A stretch of DNA of 64,000 bases from Sutterella sp. (GCF_030539355.1 NZ_JAUNSF010000004.1:21343-85342); one strand, 5' to 3'. Shown: positions 25,839 through 35,766, numbered from the stretch's first letter. The notes: generated from the letters alone by a model not told the origin. Numbers and translations: made by a program.

Positions 25839-26486
25839 ATGGCTCACCGCAGACTGATCATCCGCGAGCGCATCACCGCCATCATCGGCTCGGTGATCCT
25901 CTTCGGCCTCGTGCTCCTCTCCTACTGGTACTCGATCCAGCAGGATCTCGCGGGGCTGCGCTACGTCCCGAGCGAGAACAGCCCGGACTTCATCGCCAAT
26001 GACGTGACCCTCACCGACTTCGACCGGGAGGGCAAGCCCACCCGCCGGGCGCACGCCGCCAACCTCAAGCACTTCTCCGACGAGCGCATGCACGCCGACC
26101 AGGCGCGCTTCGTCTCGCTCGACCCGGACCAGGCGCCCGCCGTCGCGGTCGCCGACGAGGTCTGGAGCAACGACGGCATGGAGACCGTCGAGCTCTCCGG
26201 CAACGTTGACGTCACGCGCGCCGCCTTCGAGGGCGAGCCGGACCTCAACTTCCGTTCTGAATATGTAAAGGGCTGGATCGATCTCGGCCGCTTCGAGACG
26301 GACCGCCCGGTTTTCCTGCGCCGCGGCACGGACACCACCGAGGCCGAGGGGGGCATGATGTACGATAATGTGGCCCGCACCGTCGAACTGCGCTCGCAGG
26401 TGCACAGCGTGCTGCATGCGGAGAACTTCCAGACCCCCGGGCAGCCGTCGACAGGCACCACCTCCGAGGGAGAACAAGAACAATGA
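25839..26486 (+). CDS. lptC: LPS export protein LptC
   Basis: This 215-residue bitopic inner membrane protein has one N-terminal membrane helix (about residues 14-32) and a periplasmic beta-jellyroll with motifs PDFIANDVTLTDFDREGK and WSNDGMETVELSGNVDVTR. It links the LptBFG transporter to LptA. It overlaps lptA by four bases. The acidic Gly/Ser/Glu C-terminal tail is probably unstructured. Confidence 0.9.
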   Translation: MAHRRLIIRERITAIIGSVILFGLVLLSYWYSIQQDLAGLRYVPSENSPDFIANDVTLTDFDREGKPTRRAHAANLKHFSDERMHADQARFVSLDPDQAPAVAVADEVWSNDGMETVELSGNVDVTRAAFEGEPDLNFRSEYVKGWIDLGRFETDRPVFLRRGTDTTEAEGGMMYDNVARTVELRSQVHSVLHAENFQTPGQPSTGTTSEGEQEQ

Positions 26487-27076
26487 AGAAACTTCTCATC
26501 GCCGCGATCGCCGGCGCCCTTGCCCTTGACGCCTGGGCGCTCAGCACCGACCGCGAACAGCCCATTGAGGTTCATGCCGACCAGTTCAACGGCGACGAAG
26601 TGAACCAGACGGCCGTCTACAGCGGCTCGGTCGTCGTCGACCAGGGCTCGATGCGCCTGAACGGCGCCCGCCTTGAACTGCGCATCACGCCGAAGGGCTA
26701 CCGCAGCATCACGCTCACCGGTGCGCCGGCGCGTTTCCGCCAGCAGCGCGATCCCGCCGAGAAGAACCCCGTCGACGAGTGGATGCACGCCCAGGCGGCC
26801 ACGATCGTCTACGACGAGGAGCATGACACCATCACGCTCACCGGCGCGGCGAGGCTGTCGCGCACCGAGAACGGCAAGGAAATGGACACGACCGAGGGCG
26901 AGCGCATCGTCTACGACATGCGCTATGCGCGCTCCGTCGTCGAGGGCGGCGTCTCGCAGCAGGGCCAGAAGCAGCGCGTGACCACGATCATCGCGCCGCG
27001 CCCGCAGTCGGGTGAAAACTCCGGTCAGCGCTCCGGCACGACCCTCTCGCCCGCCGGCCGTCTCTCGAACCACTGA
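26483..27076 (+). CDS. lptA: LPS transport periplasmic protein LptA
   Basis: This 197-residue protein has a Sec signal (cleaved near DAWA) and the OstA fold: [23 protein letters not shown] and RSVVEGGV segments with repeated beta strands. It bridges the periplasm in LPS transport. The last ~25 residues are low complexity. It lies between lptC and lptB as usual. Confidence 0.92.
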   Translation: MKKLLIAAIAGALALDAWALSTDREQPIEVHADQFNGDEVNQTAVYSGSVVVDQGSMRLNGARLELRITPKGYRSITLTGAPARFRQQRDPAEKNPVDEWMHAQAATIVYDEEHDTITLTGAARLSRTENGKEMDTTEGERIVYDMRYARSVVEGGVSQQGQKQRVTTIIAPRPQSGENSGQRSGTTLSPAGRLSNH

Positions 27077-27093
27077 AGAATTTAGTTTCAAGC

Positions 27094-27873
27094 ATGGATC
27101 AAGCTCAAATCGTCCGCCGTGATGACTCACTTGAGCACACGCTCACCGCACGCGGCCTCAAGAAGAACTACGGCTCCCGACAGGTCGTCAAGGGCGTGGA
27201 TCTCTCCGTGAAGTCCGGCGAGGTCGTGGGTCTGCTCGGGCCGAACGGCGCGGGCAAGACGACGACCTTCTACATGGTCGTGGGCCTCGTCGTCGCCGAC
27301 GGCGGCTCGATCGAGCTTGACGGCAAGTCGATCATCCACCAGCCGATCTACAAGCGCGCCCGCATGGGTCTCTCCTACCTCCCGCAGGAGGCGAGCGTCT
27401 TCCGCAAGCTCACGGTCGAGGAGAACATCCGCGCGATCCTGCAGATGCAGGTCAACGAGAACGGCAAGCGCCTCTCGACTGCGGAGGAGAACTCCCGCCT
27501 CGAGACGCTCCTCGACGAGCTTCAGATCAAGCACCTGAGGACGAACGCCGCCCTCTCGCTCTCGGGCGGCGAGCGCCGCCGCACGGAGATCGCCCGCGCG
27601 CTCGCGGCCAATCCGCGCTTCATCCTGCTCGACGAGCCCTTCGCCGGCGTCGACCCGATCGCCGTCATCGAAATCCAGCGCATCGTGCGCTTCCTGCGTG
27701 ACCGCAACATCGGCGTGCTCATCACGGACCACAACGTCCGCGAGACGCTCGCGATCTGCGACCACGCTTACATCATCAACGAGGGACGGGTTCTCGCCTC
27801 CGGCAACCCGCAGGACATCATCACGAACCCCGACGTGCGCGCCTTCTACCTCGGCGACAACTTCAGCATGTAG
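27094..27873 (+). CDS. lptB: LPS export ABC transporter ATP-binding protein
   Basis: This 259-residue ATPase has Walker [10 protein letters not shown], the LptB-type Q-loop [17 protein letters not shown], signature [15 protein letters not shown], Walker [13 protein letters not shown] and H-loop TDHNVRE. The first ~16 residues are an extra N-terminal extension compared with E. coli LptB (241 aa). rpoN follows after 13 bases, as is common in proteobacteria. Confidence 0.95.
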   Translation: MDQAQIVRRDDSLEHTLTARGLKKNYGSRQVVKGVDLSVKSGEVVGLLGPNGAGKTTTFYMVVGLVVADGGSIELDGKSIIHQPIYKRARMGLSYLPQEASVFRKLTVEENIRAILQMQVNENGKRLSTAEENSRLETLLDELQIKHLRTNAALSLSGGERRRTEIARALAANPRFILLDEPFAGVDPIAVIEIQRIVRFLRDRNIGVLITDHNVRETLAICDHAYIINEGRVLASGNPQDIITNPDVRAFYLGDNFSM

Positions 27874-27886
27874 GAGTTTCCCCCCG

Positions 27887-29329
27887 ATGCCATCGCTCTC
27901 CGTCGGCTCCGCACAGGTCCTTCAGCAGCAGCAGACAATCGCCCCGCAGCAGCAGTACGCACTGAGAATCCTGCGCATGAGCGCGCAGGAGCTGCTCGAC
28001 GAGGCCGAGCTCACCGCCGAGGAAAATCCGCTCCTCGAGACCGAGCCCGCGCCCGAGCAGGACGCCCCGGGCGCCGAGCCCGCGCTTCATGAGGAGGCCG
28101 AGACCGTCCGCGCCGAGGACCAGGACCACCTCCCCGAGGACCACGGCCCGCTCGAGAACGTCTACACGAGCTGGACCGGATCGGGCAGCGCCGACGGCGA
28201 CGAGACCCCCGCGGTCGAGCGCGTCGCCGCAGCCCCGACGCTGCGCGAGTCGCTTCTCGCCGAGCTCGGCTCCCTCGAGACCCGCCCCGTCATCCGCGAG
28301 CTCGTCACCTGCCTCATCGAGGAGCTCGATGACTCGGGCTATCTCCCGGGCTCGATCGCCGAGGTGGCCGAGAGTCTCTCCTCGATCGTCACCGCGTCCG
28401 ACGCCGACTGGGCTGAGGCGCTCGCGCTCCTGCAGACCTTCGATCCGCCGGGCGTCGGCGCCACCTCGCCCGCCGAGGGACTGGCGCTCCAGGCGCGCCG
28501 GCGCGTCGCCGACGGCACGGCCGACGCCGCGACCGCGGAGCTCCTCGTCGAACTCCTCACGAATCACCTCAAGCAGATCGCCTCGGGCGACCGCAAGTCG
28601 CTGCTCGCCGCCGCGCGCGGAGACGAGAAGCGCCTTGACGCCGCCCTCGCGATGCTCAGGACCCTCAACCCGCACCCGGCCTCGAACTATTCCTCCGAGG
28701 TGACGCAGTACATCGTCGCCGACATCATCGTGCGCGAGCGCGAGGGCGTCTGGACGGCGGAGCTCAATCCCTCGGCCCAGCCGGGCCTGAGGCTCTCCTC
28801 GGTCGCGCAGGGCATGGCTGTCGACGAGTCCACGCCCTTCGGGCGCTACCTCGCCGAGGCGAAGCGCCTCATCTCCGGCATCGAGGCGCGCCGCACGACG
28901 CTGCTGCGCACGGCGGAGTTCGCCGTCGCCCGCCAGCAGGAATTCTTCACGAAGGGCCGCGCCGCGCTCATCCCCCTCACGATCGGCGAGGCCGCCGGCA
29001 ACCTCGGGCTCTCCGACTCGACGGTGAGCCGCGCCGTCTCAGGGAAATACTTCCAGTGCCCGTCGGGCACCTTTGAGCTCCGCAGCCTCTTCCTGCTGCC
29101 CAGCGTGCAGGCCACCGACGCCGAGGGCATGAGCGCGCTCGTCACCCCGGCCCGCATCCGCGCCCGCATCGCCGAACTGATCGCCGCCGAGTCCCCCGAC
29201 CACAGGCTCTCCGACCAGGCGATCACCGACCGTCTGCGCGACGAGGGCTTTGACATCATGCGCCGCACCGTGGCGAAGTACCGCGACCTCGAGGGCATCC
29301 CCTCGGCAAGACTGCGCGGCGGCCGCTGA
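27887..29329 (+). CDS. rpoN: RNA polymerase sigma-54 factor
   Basis: This 480-residue sigma factor has the Gln-rich activator-interacting region I at residues 1-45 (QQQYALRILRMS), a short acidic region II, the core-binding region III and a DNA-binding end: the HTH with LGLSDSTVSRAVSGKYFQCP (near 365-385) and the RpoN box RRTVAKYRD near the C-terminus. The box ends in Asp where Glu is usual. Its predicted target, a near-consensus -24/-12 promoter, is in this window upstream of gltI. It is followed nine bases later by ptsN; the usual hpf gene between them is absent. Confidence 0.95.
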   Translation: MPSLSVGSAQVLQQQQTIAPQQQYALRILRMSAQELLDEAELTAEENPLLETEPAPEQDAPGAEPALHEEAETVRAEDQDHLPEDHGPLENVYTSWTGSGSADGDETPAVERVAAAPTLRESLLAELGSLETRPVIRELVTCLIEELDDSGYLPGSIAEVAESLSSIVTASDADWAEALALLQTFDPPGVGATSPAEGLALQARRRVADGTADAATAELLVELLTNHLKQIASGDRKSLLAAARGDEKRLDAALAMLRTLNPHPASNYSSEVTQYIVADIIVREREGVWTAELNPSAQPGLRLSSVAQGMAVDESTPFGRYLAEAKRLISGIEARRTTLLRTAEFAVARQQEFFTKGRAALIPLTIGEAAGNLGLSDSTVSRAVSGKYFQCPSGTFELRSLFLLPSVQATDAEGMSALVTPARIRARIAELIAAESPDHRLSDQAITDRLRDEGFDIMRRTVAKYRDLEGIPSARLRGGR

Positions 29330-29338
29330 GACCACCTC

Positions 29339-29821
29339 ATGAATCTTCTCTCACCCTTCCTCAATCTGCATTCCGTGCGGATTGACCTCGACATCGCGAG
29401 CCAGAAGCGCCTCTTCGAGGAGGCGGCGCTCGCCTTCGAGCGCACCGCCGGCATCCCGCACGACGAGGCCTTCGCGGCGCTCTCCGAGCGCGAGCGCATC
29501 GGCAGCACCGCGCTCGGCCACGGCACGGCCGTGCCGCACGGTCGGCTCGCGTCGCTCGAGGCTCCCGAGGTGGTGTTCCTGCGCACCGTGAAGCCTCTCA
29601 AGGTTCCCTCCCCGGACCGCTCGGGCGCGCAGCTCTTCATCGCGATCCTCGTGCCGGAGTCGAACCCCGAGGCGCACCTCGGACTCCTGAGGGAGGTGGC
29701 CGCGCTCTTCTCCGACGATGCCGTGAGAGCGAAGCTTCTCGCCGCGAAGGATCCGGTCGAGCTCTGCGACATCATTGCGGCGTGGGTGCCTCCCGCCGGC
29801 CTGCACCCGGCCGCGGACTGA
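29339..29821 (+). CDS. ptsN: PTS IIA-Ntr regulatory protein
   Basis: This 160-residue EIIA domain has the phosphorylated His in GHGTAVPHGR (residue ~66) and the flanking ERERIGSTALG motif. EIIA-Ntr is part of the nitrogen-related PTS and controls potassium and nitrogen functions. It is adjacent to rpoN, as usual. No hprK follows; the next gene is rapZ. Gene placement makes mannitol/fructose EIIA unlikely. Confidence 0.92.
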   Translation: MNLLSPFLNLHSVRIDLDIASQKRLFEEAALAFERTAGIPHDEAFAALSERERIGSTALGHGTAVPHGRLASLEAPEVVFLRTVKPLKVPSPDRSGAQLFIAILVPESNPEAHLGLLREVAALFSDDAVRAKLLAAKDPVELCDIIAAWVPPAGLHPAAD

Positions 29822-29844
29822 CACTCCGTCACCGTTTTTCGGCC

Positions 29845-29860
29845 GGTGGCTTAAGCCACC
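29845..29860. other. Perfect 16-bp palindrome between ptsN and rapZ
   Basis: GGTGGCTTAAGCCACC is fully self-complementary and could form a 6-bp stem with a TTAA loop in RNA. It lies 24 bp after ptsN and 73 bp before rapZ, with no T-run, so it may be an operator, an RNA processing site or a weak attenuator. Confidence 0.4.
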
Positions 29861-29932
29861 CCGGGCATGATTCCTGCTAAAACTGAGTCCTGTTGAATCT
29901 CCCTCTCAGACTCCCCGAAGCAGGAGCACACC

Positions 29933-30826
29933 ATGCAGCTCATCATCGTCACAGGACTCTCCGGCGGCGGCAAGTCCATCGCCATCCGCCAGCTTGAGGA
30001 CAGCGGTTACTACTGCATCGACAACCTTCCCGCGGAATTCCTCGTCCCCGTTGCCGAAAGCCTGGAGAAGACCGGCGTGAATACGGCCGCCGTCGCCATT
30101 GACGCGCGCTCCCTCGTGCTCTTCAAGTCCTCCGTGACCGAGACGCTCGACGCGCTCCGCGCGCGAGGCGTCGACGCGCGCGTGCTCTTCCTCACGGCCT
30201 CGAACACGGAGCTCGTGAAGCGCTTCTCCGAGACGCGCCGCCGCCACCCGCTCTCTGCCCTGGCCGAGAAGGACGATCAGGAGCTCACCATCGACGACGC
30301 CATCGCCCATGAGCGCTCGATTCTCGAGCCGCTCGCGCAGGTCTCGCACGTGATGGACACGACGAGGCTGCTGCCGAGCCAGCTGCGCCGCTGGGTGCAG
30401 CAGTTCGCGGGCGAGCCCGAGGCGAAGCTCACGCTCACCTTCGAGTCCTTCGGCTTCAAGCGGGGCCTGCCCTTCGCGAGCGACCTCGTCTTTGACGTGC
30501 GCTGTCTGCCGAACCCCTACTACTACCCCGAGATGCGCCACCTGACGGGCCTCGACCAGCCCGTGGCGGACTACCTCGCCGGGCAGCCGCTCGTGACCGA
30601 GATGGTCAACGACATCATCGCCTTCGTCGAGAAATGGCTCCCCCGCTACACCGCGCAGAACCGCCACTACCTCACGGTCTGCATCGGCTGCACGGGCGGC
30701 CAGCACCGCTCGGTGTACGTGGCCGAGCAGCTCGCGAAGCACTTCGCCTCCCGCTCGGGAACGATCGTGCGTCACCGCGCGCTCGAGTCGGTGACGCCCG
30801 CCGAAGGGAAGATCCAGACGGTCTGA
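29933..30826 (+). CDS. rapZ: RNase adaptor protein RapZ (nucleotide-binding)
   Basis: This 297-residue protein has Walker A GLSGGGKS (Gly where Ser is usual at the fifth position), the DNLP motif, and the C-terminal RapZ domain with DVRCLPNPYY and IGCTGGQHRSVY. In E. coli it guides RNase E to the GlmZ small RNA; in other bacteria the role is less clear. It belongs to the rpoN-ptsN neighbourhood. GCAGGAG precedes the ATG. Confidence 0.94.
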   Translation: MQLIIVTGLSGGGKSIAIRQLEDSGYYCIDNLPAEFLVPVAESLEKTGVNTAAVAIDARSLVLFKSSVTETLDALRARGVDARVLFLTASNTELVKRFSETRRRHPLSALAEKDDQELTIDDAIAHERSILEPLAQVSHVMDTTRLLPSQLRRWVQQFAGEPEAKLTLTFESFGFKRGLPFASDLVFDVRCLPNPYYYPEMRHLTGLDQPVADYLAGQPLVTEMVNDIIAFVEKWLPRYTAQNRHYLTVCIGCTGGQHRSVYVAEQLAKHFASRSGTIVRHRALESVTPAEGKIQTV

Positions 30827-30832
30827 CGCGCT

Positions 30833-31891
30833 TCAGTCCTCCCCGTCGAGCGCCTTCATCACGAGGCGCCTGACGGGCGTGGGCATTCCCGGCCAGGCGG
30901 CCGGGTCCCGCGGGAAGGCCGTGAATCCCTTTAGGGAGAGGTCCCCTGAATCGCACTCGAGCACCGCGGCCTCGATGAAGAGCCGCTGGTGCGTGAGCTC
31001 GCGCTTCATCGTGCCGAGGCTTCTCGCGCGCCAGCTGCCGTCGAGCCCGAAGTCCGCGGCCGAGAGGCCGAAGTTCACCTCCGAGAGCGGCGTCTCCCTC
31101 ACCACCGGGACCCAGAGTCCCTGCCAGATCGTGTCCGTGCCGCGCGTGAGCCAGACGCCCGCGCGGCTCACCGGCACCCCGACCAGAAGCCGCCGCTCGG
31201 TCTTCACGAGCGGGCGCTTGGGCTGCGGGAAGGCCTCCGGCGTGCCGAGCACCCGTGCGCGGCAGAAGTCGCGGACCGGGCATTCCCCGCAGGCGGGGGA
31301 TTTCTTGCGGCAGACGAGGCTCCCGAGGTCCATCAGGCCCTGCGTGTAGGCGGCGATGTCTGCGGAGCCGGGAAGCGCGGCGCGCGCCGCGGCTCCGACC
31401 GCCGCCTCGAAGTCCTTTTCGCCGACGCGCCCCCGGATTGCATGAATGCGCGCGAGCACGCGCTTCACGTTGCCGTCGACCATGGGCGAGACGGCCTCGC
31501 CCGTCGTGAAGGCCGCGACCGCGGCGGCCGTCGACGGACCGACGCCGGGAAGAGTCTCGAGGCCCTCCGCCGTGCCCGGGAACCTGCCCCCGTGGAGGTG
31601 CACCACGTCCTGAGCCGCGCGCTGCAGGTTCCGCGCACGGGCGTAGTAGCCGAGGCCCGCCCAGTGCCGCATCAGATCGTCCTCGGGGGCGTCGGCGAGC
31701 GCCTCCACCGTCGGAAAACGCTCGAGGAACCTGAGGTAGTACGGGATCACCGTCTCGACCTGGGTCTGCTGAAGCATCACCTCGGAGACAAGCCGCTCGT
31801 ACGGGGTCGAATAGGCCTGCCAGGGCAGGTCCCTGCGACCGTTCTCACGCTGCCAGGCGGCGAGCGTCCTCGCGAAGTCTGAATTGCTCAT
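30833..31891 (-). CDS. mutY: A/G-specific adenine glycosylase
   Basis: This 352-residue DNA repair enzyme removes adenine opposite 8-oxoguanine. It has the helix-hairpin-helix region LPGVGPSTAAAVAAF with the catalytic Asp in MVDGNVKRVLAR, the catalytic Glu in SEVMLQQTQ, a [4Fe-4S] loop C-X6-C-X2-C-X5-C near residues 190-206 and a C-terminal NUDIX-like domain. It converges with rapZ, six bases apart, and is head-to-head with the kinase gene at 31995. The ATG at 31891 begins the conserved region; the ribosome-binding site is weak. Confidence 0.93.
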   Translation of the reverse strand: MSNSDFARTLAAWQRENGRRDLPWQAYSTPYERLVSEVMLQQTQVETVIPYYLRFLERFPTVEALADAPEDDLMRHWAGLGYYARARNLQRAAQDVVHLHGGRFPGTAEGLETLPGVGPSTAAAVAAFTTGEAVSPMVDGNVKRVLARIHAIRGRVGEKDFEAAVGAAARAALPGSADIAAYTQGLMDLGSLVCRKKSPACGECPVRDFCRARVLGTPEAFPQPKRPLVKTERRLLVGVPVSRAGVWLTRGTDTIWQGLWVPVVRETPLSEVNFGLSAADFGLDGSWRARSLGTMKRELTHQRLFIEAAVLECDSGDLSLKGFTAFPRDPAAWPGMPTPVRRLVMKALDGED

Positions 31892-31994
31892 GGTCCGTAA
31901 ATGAGAAGTATTCGTGCAATACTTTGGGGTCCGCCGGTTTTCCTCCCGGCCGCTTGAGGGAAGCATAGCCTCTCCGGACGGCCGCCCCGCATCC

Positions 31995-33413
31995 ATGTTG
32001 CTCCAGCACCCCCGCCACAACAGCATCTTCTGGCGCCTCTTCGCAGGCTTTCTCATCGTCGTCGCCGTCACCGCCGCGATCTCGATCTTCACGGCGTACC
32101 TGCGCCAGATCGAGGAGTCCCGCCCCGGGCAGATCGACGGCCGCATCGGCGGACGCAAGTCGGTCTTCGCGGCGCTCACGGTCTACAAGTACGCCGGCCG
32201 CGAAAAGCTCGTCGAGTGGCTGCTCGCGCCCGACAACTCCCGCCCGACGGTCTTCATCATCAACGAGAAGGGCGAGGACATCTCGGGCCGCGAGGTTCCG
32301 CTGCTCGCGCTCGACAATCTCGCCACGGCCGACCTCGATGAGATCAACAGCACGGCGTTCCTCGCCTATTACCCGCTCAGTTCCATTGAGAAGGTGACGA
32401 TCGACGGCGAGGAGTGGACCGCCTTCGCCTCCATGCTCTCCGTGCCGGAGGACCTGACGGTCAATCCCCTTGAGGACAAGCGCCGGACGATCATCACCGT
32501 CGTCGCCGCGATCCTCATCTCACTGCTCGGCTCGGCCGTTCTCGCCTTCTTCTACACGCGCCCCCTGAGGCAGCTCGACGCGGGCATGCGGGAGTTCGCG
32601 CGCGGACGCTTTGACATCCGGCTTGCGAATCAGATCTCGCACTCGGGCGCCGAGATCCGGCTCCTCGCGGAGGTCTTCGACCGCATGGCCGAGCAGATCG
32701 AGAAACTCGTCACGCGCCAGCAGAGGCTCTTTCACGACGTGAGCCATGAGCTCAGAAGCCCGCTCGCGCGCATCGAGCTCGCCGCCGACCTCGCGCGGCG
32801 CGATCCCGCCCGCGCGGAGCACTTCCTCGGACGCATCGAGAAGGAGGTGAAGGCGATGGACTCGCTCGTCGGGAACCTCCTCAAGCTCGCCCGCTTCGAG
32901 CGGGGCATCTGGCTCGCGCGCGCACCGCATGCACTGCGCCGGCTCGCCGCGGAGGCCGTCGAGAACGCGCAGTTCGAGGCGCACCGCAAGCAGATCTCCG
33001 TGACGCTCGAGGACCAAACCGACGGCGACGGCCCCGTGCTCTCCCTCAACGCGGAGTCGATCGGCGCAGCGATGCAGAACCTGCTGCGCAACAGCATCCG
33101 CGTGAGCGACGAGGGCACTCACGTGAAGCTCATCGTCGAGCGTACCGACTTCTCCTGGCGCCTCAGAGTGCGCGACGAGGGACCGGGCATCCCGCCCGGA
33201 GAGATAGACCGTCTCTTCGACCCCTTCTTCCGCGGCGAGGGCGAGATGACGGGAACGGGCTTCGGGCTCGGCCTCACGATCGCGAAGAACGCCGTCACGA
33301 CGCACTCGGGGAGCATCCGCGCGAGGAACCTCGAACCCCACGGCGTCGAGGTGATCATCGATCTGCCCCTTGAACTTGAGATACATCCTGAAAAAGGCGA
33401 CTCGGACAAGTGA
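31995..33413 (+). CDS. Sensor histidine kinase, CpxA-like
   Basis: This 472-residue kinase has a first membrane helix at ~12-36, a periplasmic sensor region of ~135 residues, a second helix at ~165-185, a HAMP domain, a HisKA domain with His251 in FHDVSHELRSPLAR, and a HATPase domain with N box QNLLRNS, G1 DEGPGIP and GTGFGLGLTI. The architecture and HisKA sequence resemble CpxA. No response regulator adjoins it; the CpxR-like protein at 1769-2515 is the best candidate partner. An upstream in-frame ATG (31914) would place 27 extra residues before the helix. Confidence 0.85.
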   Translation: MLLQHPRHNSIFWRLFAGFLIVVAVTAAISIFTAYLRQIEESRPGQIDGRIGGRKSVFAALTVYKYAGREKLVEWLLAPDNSRPTVFIINEKGEDISGREVPLLALDNLATADLDEINSTAFLAYYPLSSIEKVTIDGEEWTAFASMLSVPEDLTVNPLEDKRRTIITVVAAILISLLGSAVLAFFYTRPLRQLDAGMREFARGRFDIRLANQISHSGAEIRLLAEVFDRMAEQIEKLVTRQQRLFHDVSHELRSPLARIELAADLARRDPARAEHFLGRIEKEVKAMDSLVGNLLKLARFERGIWLARAPHALRRLAAEAVENAQFEAHRKQISVTLEDQTDGDGPVLSLNAESIGAAMQNLLRNSIRVSDEGTHVKLIVERTDFSWRLRVRDEGPGIPPGEIDRLFDPFFRGEGEMTGTGFGLGLTIAKNAVTTHSGSIRARNLEPHGVEVIIDLPLELEIHPEKGDSDK

Positions 33414-33502
33414 CGGCGGCGCGCCGATAAAATGACGGGACCTATGCTTCCGGAAGGGACCCCTCCCGCCGGAGGAGCCTGAAGTCATTGAGGACCCGCA
33501 TC

Positions 33503-35257
33503 ATGCCGAAAGGCAAGCTCATACTCGCCACACTTCCGCTGCTGCTCACCGCGGCCCTGGCCTCCGCGCATCCGGCCATGTCCCACGTCGACCGCACGCT
33601 CTTCGAGCTCATCGCGGCCGGCATCGCCGAGCACCGCGGCGACACGGAGTTCGCCTACGCCGCCAGAATGGACGCGGCCGAGAAGACCAGCAACGCCGAC
33701 ATCGCGCGCGAGGCCTGGGAAGCGGGCGTCAAGTCACACGACCCCGAGCGTGCGCTCGATGCGGCGAAGCTCTGGCTCAGACTTGACCCGAAGGCGGAGA
33801 GCGCGCACCACACGCTTCTCGCCGACGCCGTCGAGCGCGGCGACGCGAAGGCGATCCGCGAGGCGATCTCCCGCATGGAGAAGGCGCTCGCCCCGGGCGA
33901 GAAGAACCCCGGCGACTGGTTGGACGGCCTGCTCGGCATGATCGTCAAGTCGCAGAAGCCGGGCGACGGCCTCAGGGGCTTCATGGAGACGGTCTCGCCC
34001 TACGTTGACAAGTACGCCGCCCGCTCCGACATCCAGATCGGCTACGCGCAGCTCCTCGGCCGCACGGGCTCGGGCCCCGAGGCCTGCAGGCGCGCCGTGG
34101 ACGCGCAGAAGCGCGCGGCCGACGACCGCGATCTCCTCGGGCGCGCCGCCGACGTCTGCTGGCCCGTGAACCAGGCCGCGAGCCGCGACATGGTGAACGA
34201 CTACCTCGCCCGCCACAAGGACGACCCGTACGCGCTCCTCATCAGCGCCCGCATCGAGTTCCGTCTCGGCCGCCGGGAGGCGGCGCTTGACGCGATCGAC
34301 CGCGCGATGAAGAGCAAGATCGAGGACAACCGCATTCCCTACAACGCCGGCCAGATCGCCTCGGACATCGGCGACCCCGTGCGCACGGAGAAGTTCTACC
34401 TGCGCTACGTCGAGATGCTCCGCGAGGAGAGCCCCGACATCAATCTCACGCACCTCGACGTGTGGATGCGCATGGGCACCGCCGCGCTCATGACGGGAGC
34501 GCCCGAGCGAGCCGTGAAGTATTTCTCTGAATTGAAGCGCGGCCCCTTCGCCGCGCAGGCCCGCATCCGCGAGGCCTTCGCGCTCACGGACCTCAAGCGC
34601 CCCGACGAGGCGCTCAAGGTGCTCCGGGAGGGCCGCGAGGCGCAGCCGCTCGACGCCCCCGGTCTCTACACCGCGGAGGCGAAGCTCCTCCTCGAGCTCG
34701 GCCGCGGCGACGAGGCGCTCCGCGTGGTGAGCGAAGCCACGAAGGCGCACCCGAGCGAGCCGGAGGTCCTCTACGAGGGCGCGATGATCGAGGAGCACCT
34801 CGGGAAGACCGAGGACGCCGAAAAGCACCTGCAGGCCCTGATCACCGTGAGCCCCAACCATGTCGAGGGCCTCAACGCGCTCGGTTACCTGTGGGCGGAC
34901 AAGAACAAGAACCTCAAGGAGGCCCGCGAGCTGCTCGAGCGCGCCTACAAGGCCGAGCCGATCAATCCCTTCATCCTCGACTCGATGGGGTGGCTCTGCT
35001 GGCGCGAGGGCCGTCCGAGGGCGGCCGCCGAATTCGTGAACGCCTCCATCCACCGCCTGTGGGACTCGGAGGTCGCCGCGCACCTGATTGAGATCCTCGC
35101 CTCGAGCGGCCGCTCGTCCGAGGCCGTGCCGACGCTCAATGAACTCGTCAGGCGAGGTGACACGGACCTTGCCCGCGAGCTCGCCGAGCGCTTCGGGCTG
35201 CCGCTGCCTGCCGAAGCTCAGCAGACGAAGGCGCCCGCCGCAGGAGCGAAGAAATGA
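33503..35257 (+). CDS. Exported tetratricopeptide repeat protein
   Basis: This 584-residue protein has a Sec signal (cleaved near LASA) and about 12-14 TPR-like helical pairs, including clear ones at ~375-520 (for example LYEGAMIEEHLGKTEDAEKHL and NALGYLWADKNKNLKEARELLERAYKAEP). A TPR protein just ahead of lolB and ispE is typical of betaproteobacteria, and a 4-bp overlap couples it to lolB. It likely scaffolds an envelope complex. GAGG lies nine bases before ATG 33503. Confidence 0.85.
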   Translation: MPKGKLILATLPLLLTAALASAHPAMSHVDRTLFELIAAGIAEHRGDTEFAYAARMDAAEKTSNADIAREAWEAGVKSHDPERALDAAKLWLRLDPKAESAHHTLLADAVERGDAKAIREAISRMEKALAPGEKNPGDWLDGLLGMIVKSQKPGDGLRGFMETVSPYVDKYAARSDIQIGYAQLLGRTGSGPEACRRAVDAQKRAADDRDLLGRAADVCWPVNQAASRDMVNDYLARHKDDPYALLISARIEFRLGRREAALDAIDRAMKSKIEDNRIPYNAGQIASDIGDPVRTEKFYLRYVEMLREESPDINLTHLDVWMRMGTAALMTGAPERAVKYFSELKRGPFAAQARIREAFALTDLKRPDEALKVLREGREAQPLDAPGLYTAEAKLLLELGRGDEALRVVSEATKAHPSEPEVLYEGAMIEEHLGKTEDAEKHLQALITVSPNHVEGLNALGYLWADKNKNLKEARELLERAYKAEPINPFILDSMGWLCWREGRPRAAAEFVNASIHRLWDSEVAAHLIEILASSGRSSEAVPTLNELVRRGDTDLARELAERFGLPLPAEAQQTKAPAAGAKK

Positions 35258-35766
35258 CCGCCCGCAGGGGGCTCCTCTGCGGCGCCGCCGCGCTCGCGGC
35301 GCTCCTCGCCACGGGCTGCGCCGTCACGCCGCCCGAAAGCCGCCGCTGGCAGGGGCGCTTCGCGCTGCGCGCGCCGGACGGCCGGGGCGGCACCGAGGCG
35401 GTCTCGGGGCGCTTTGTGCTCCTTGACGCCCCGGGCTTGCTGAGGCTCGACCTTCTCACACCGCTCTCGGGCATCCTAGCCCGCATCGAGGAGACGCCCT
35501 CGGGCGCGAGCTTCACGAGGAGCCTCGAGGAGGAGCCCGAGCGGGCTCCGGACCTCGACACGCTCCTCACGGGGCTTCTCGGCTTCACGCTTCCCGTGCG
35601 CGAGCTCCGCGCGCTCCTCGCCTCGGGCGCCGCCGCGCCCGCCGACGCGAGCTCGGGCGACTGGCGCTGCCGCGTCCTCGCGCGCCGCGAGGACGGCACG
35701 CCCCGCCGCATGAGAATCGAGCGCGGCGACATCATCGTGACCCTGGTCCTTGAGGAGGACGCCTGA
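35254..35766 (+). CDS. lolB: Outer membrane lipoprotein receptor LolB
   Basis: This 170-residue lipoprotein (lipobox LATGC) receives lipoproteins from LolA and inserts them in the outer membrane. It has WQGRFALRAPDG near the mature N-terminus, LLDAPGLLRLDLLTPLSG and LTGLLGFTLPV as LolB segments. It is shorter than E. coli LolB (207 aa) and is sandwiched in the conserved TPR-lolB-ispE cluster, overlapping both neighbours. Confidence 0.88.
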   Translation: MTARRGLLCGAAALAALLATGCAVTPPESRRWQGRFALRAPDGRGGTEAVSGRFVLLDAPGLLRLDLLTPLSGILARIEETPSGASFTRSLEEEPERAPDLDTLLTGLLGFTLPVRELRALLASGAAAPADASSGDWRCRVLARREDGTPRRMRIERGDIIVTLVLEEDA

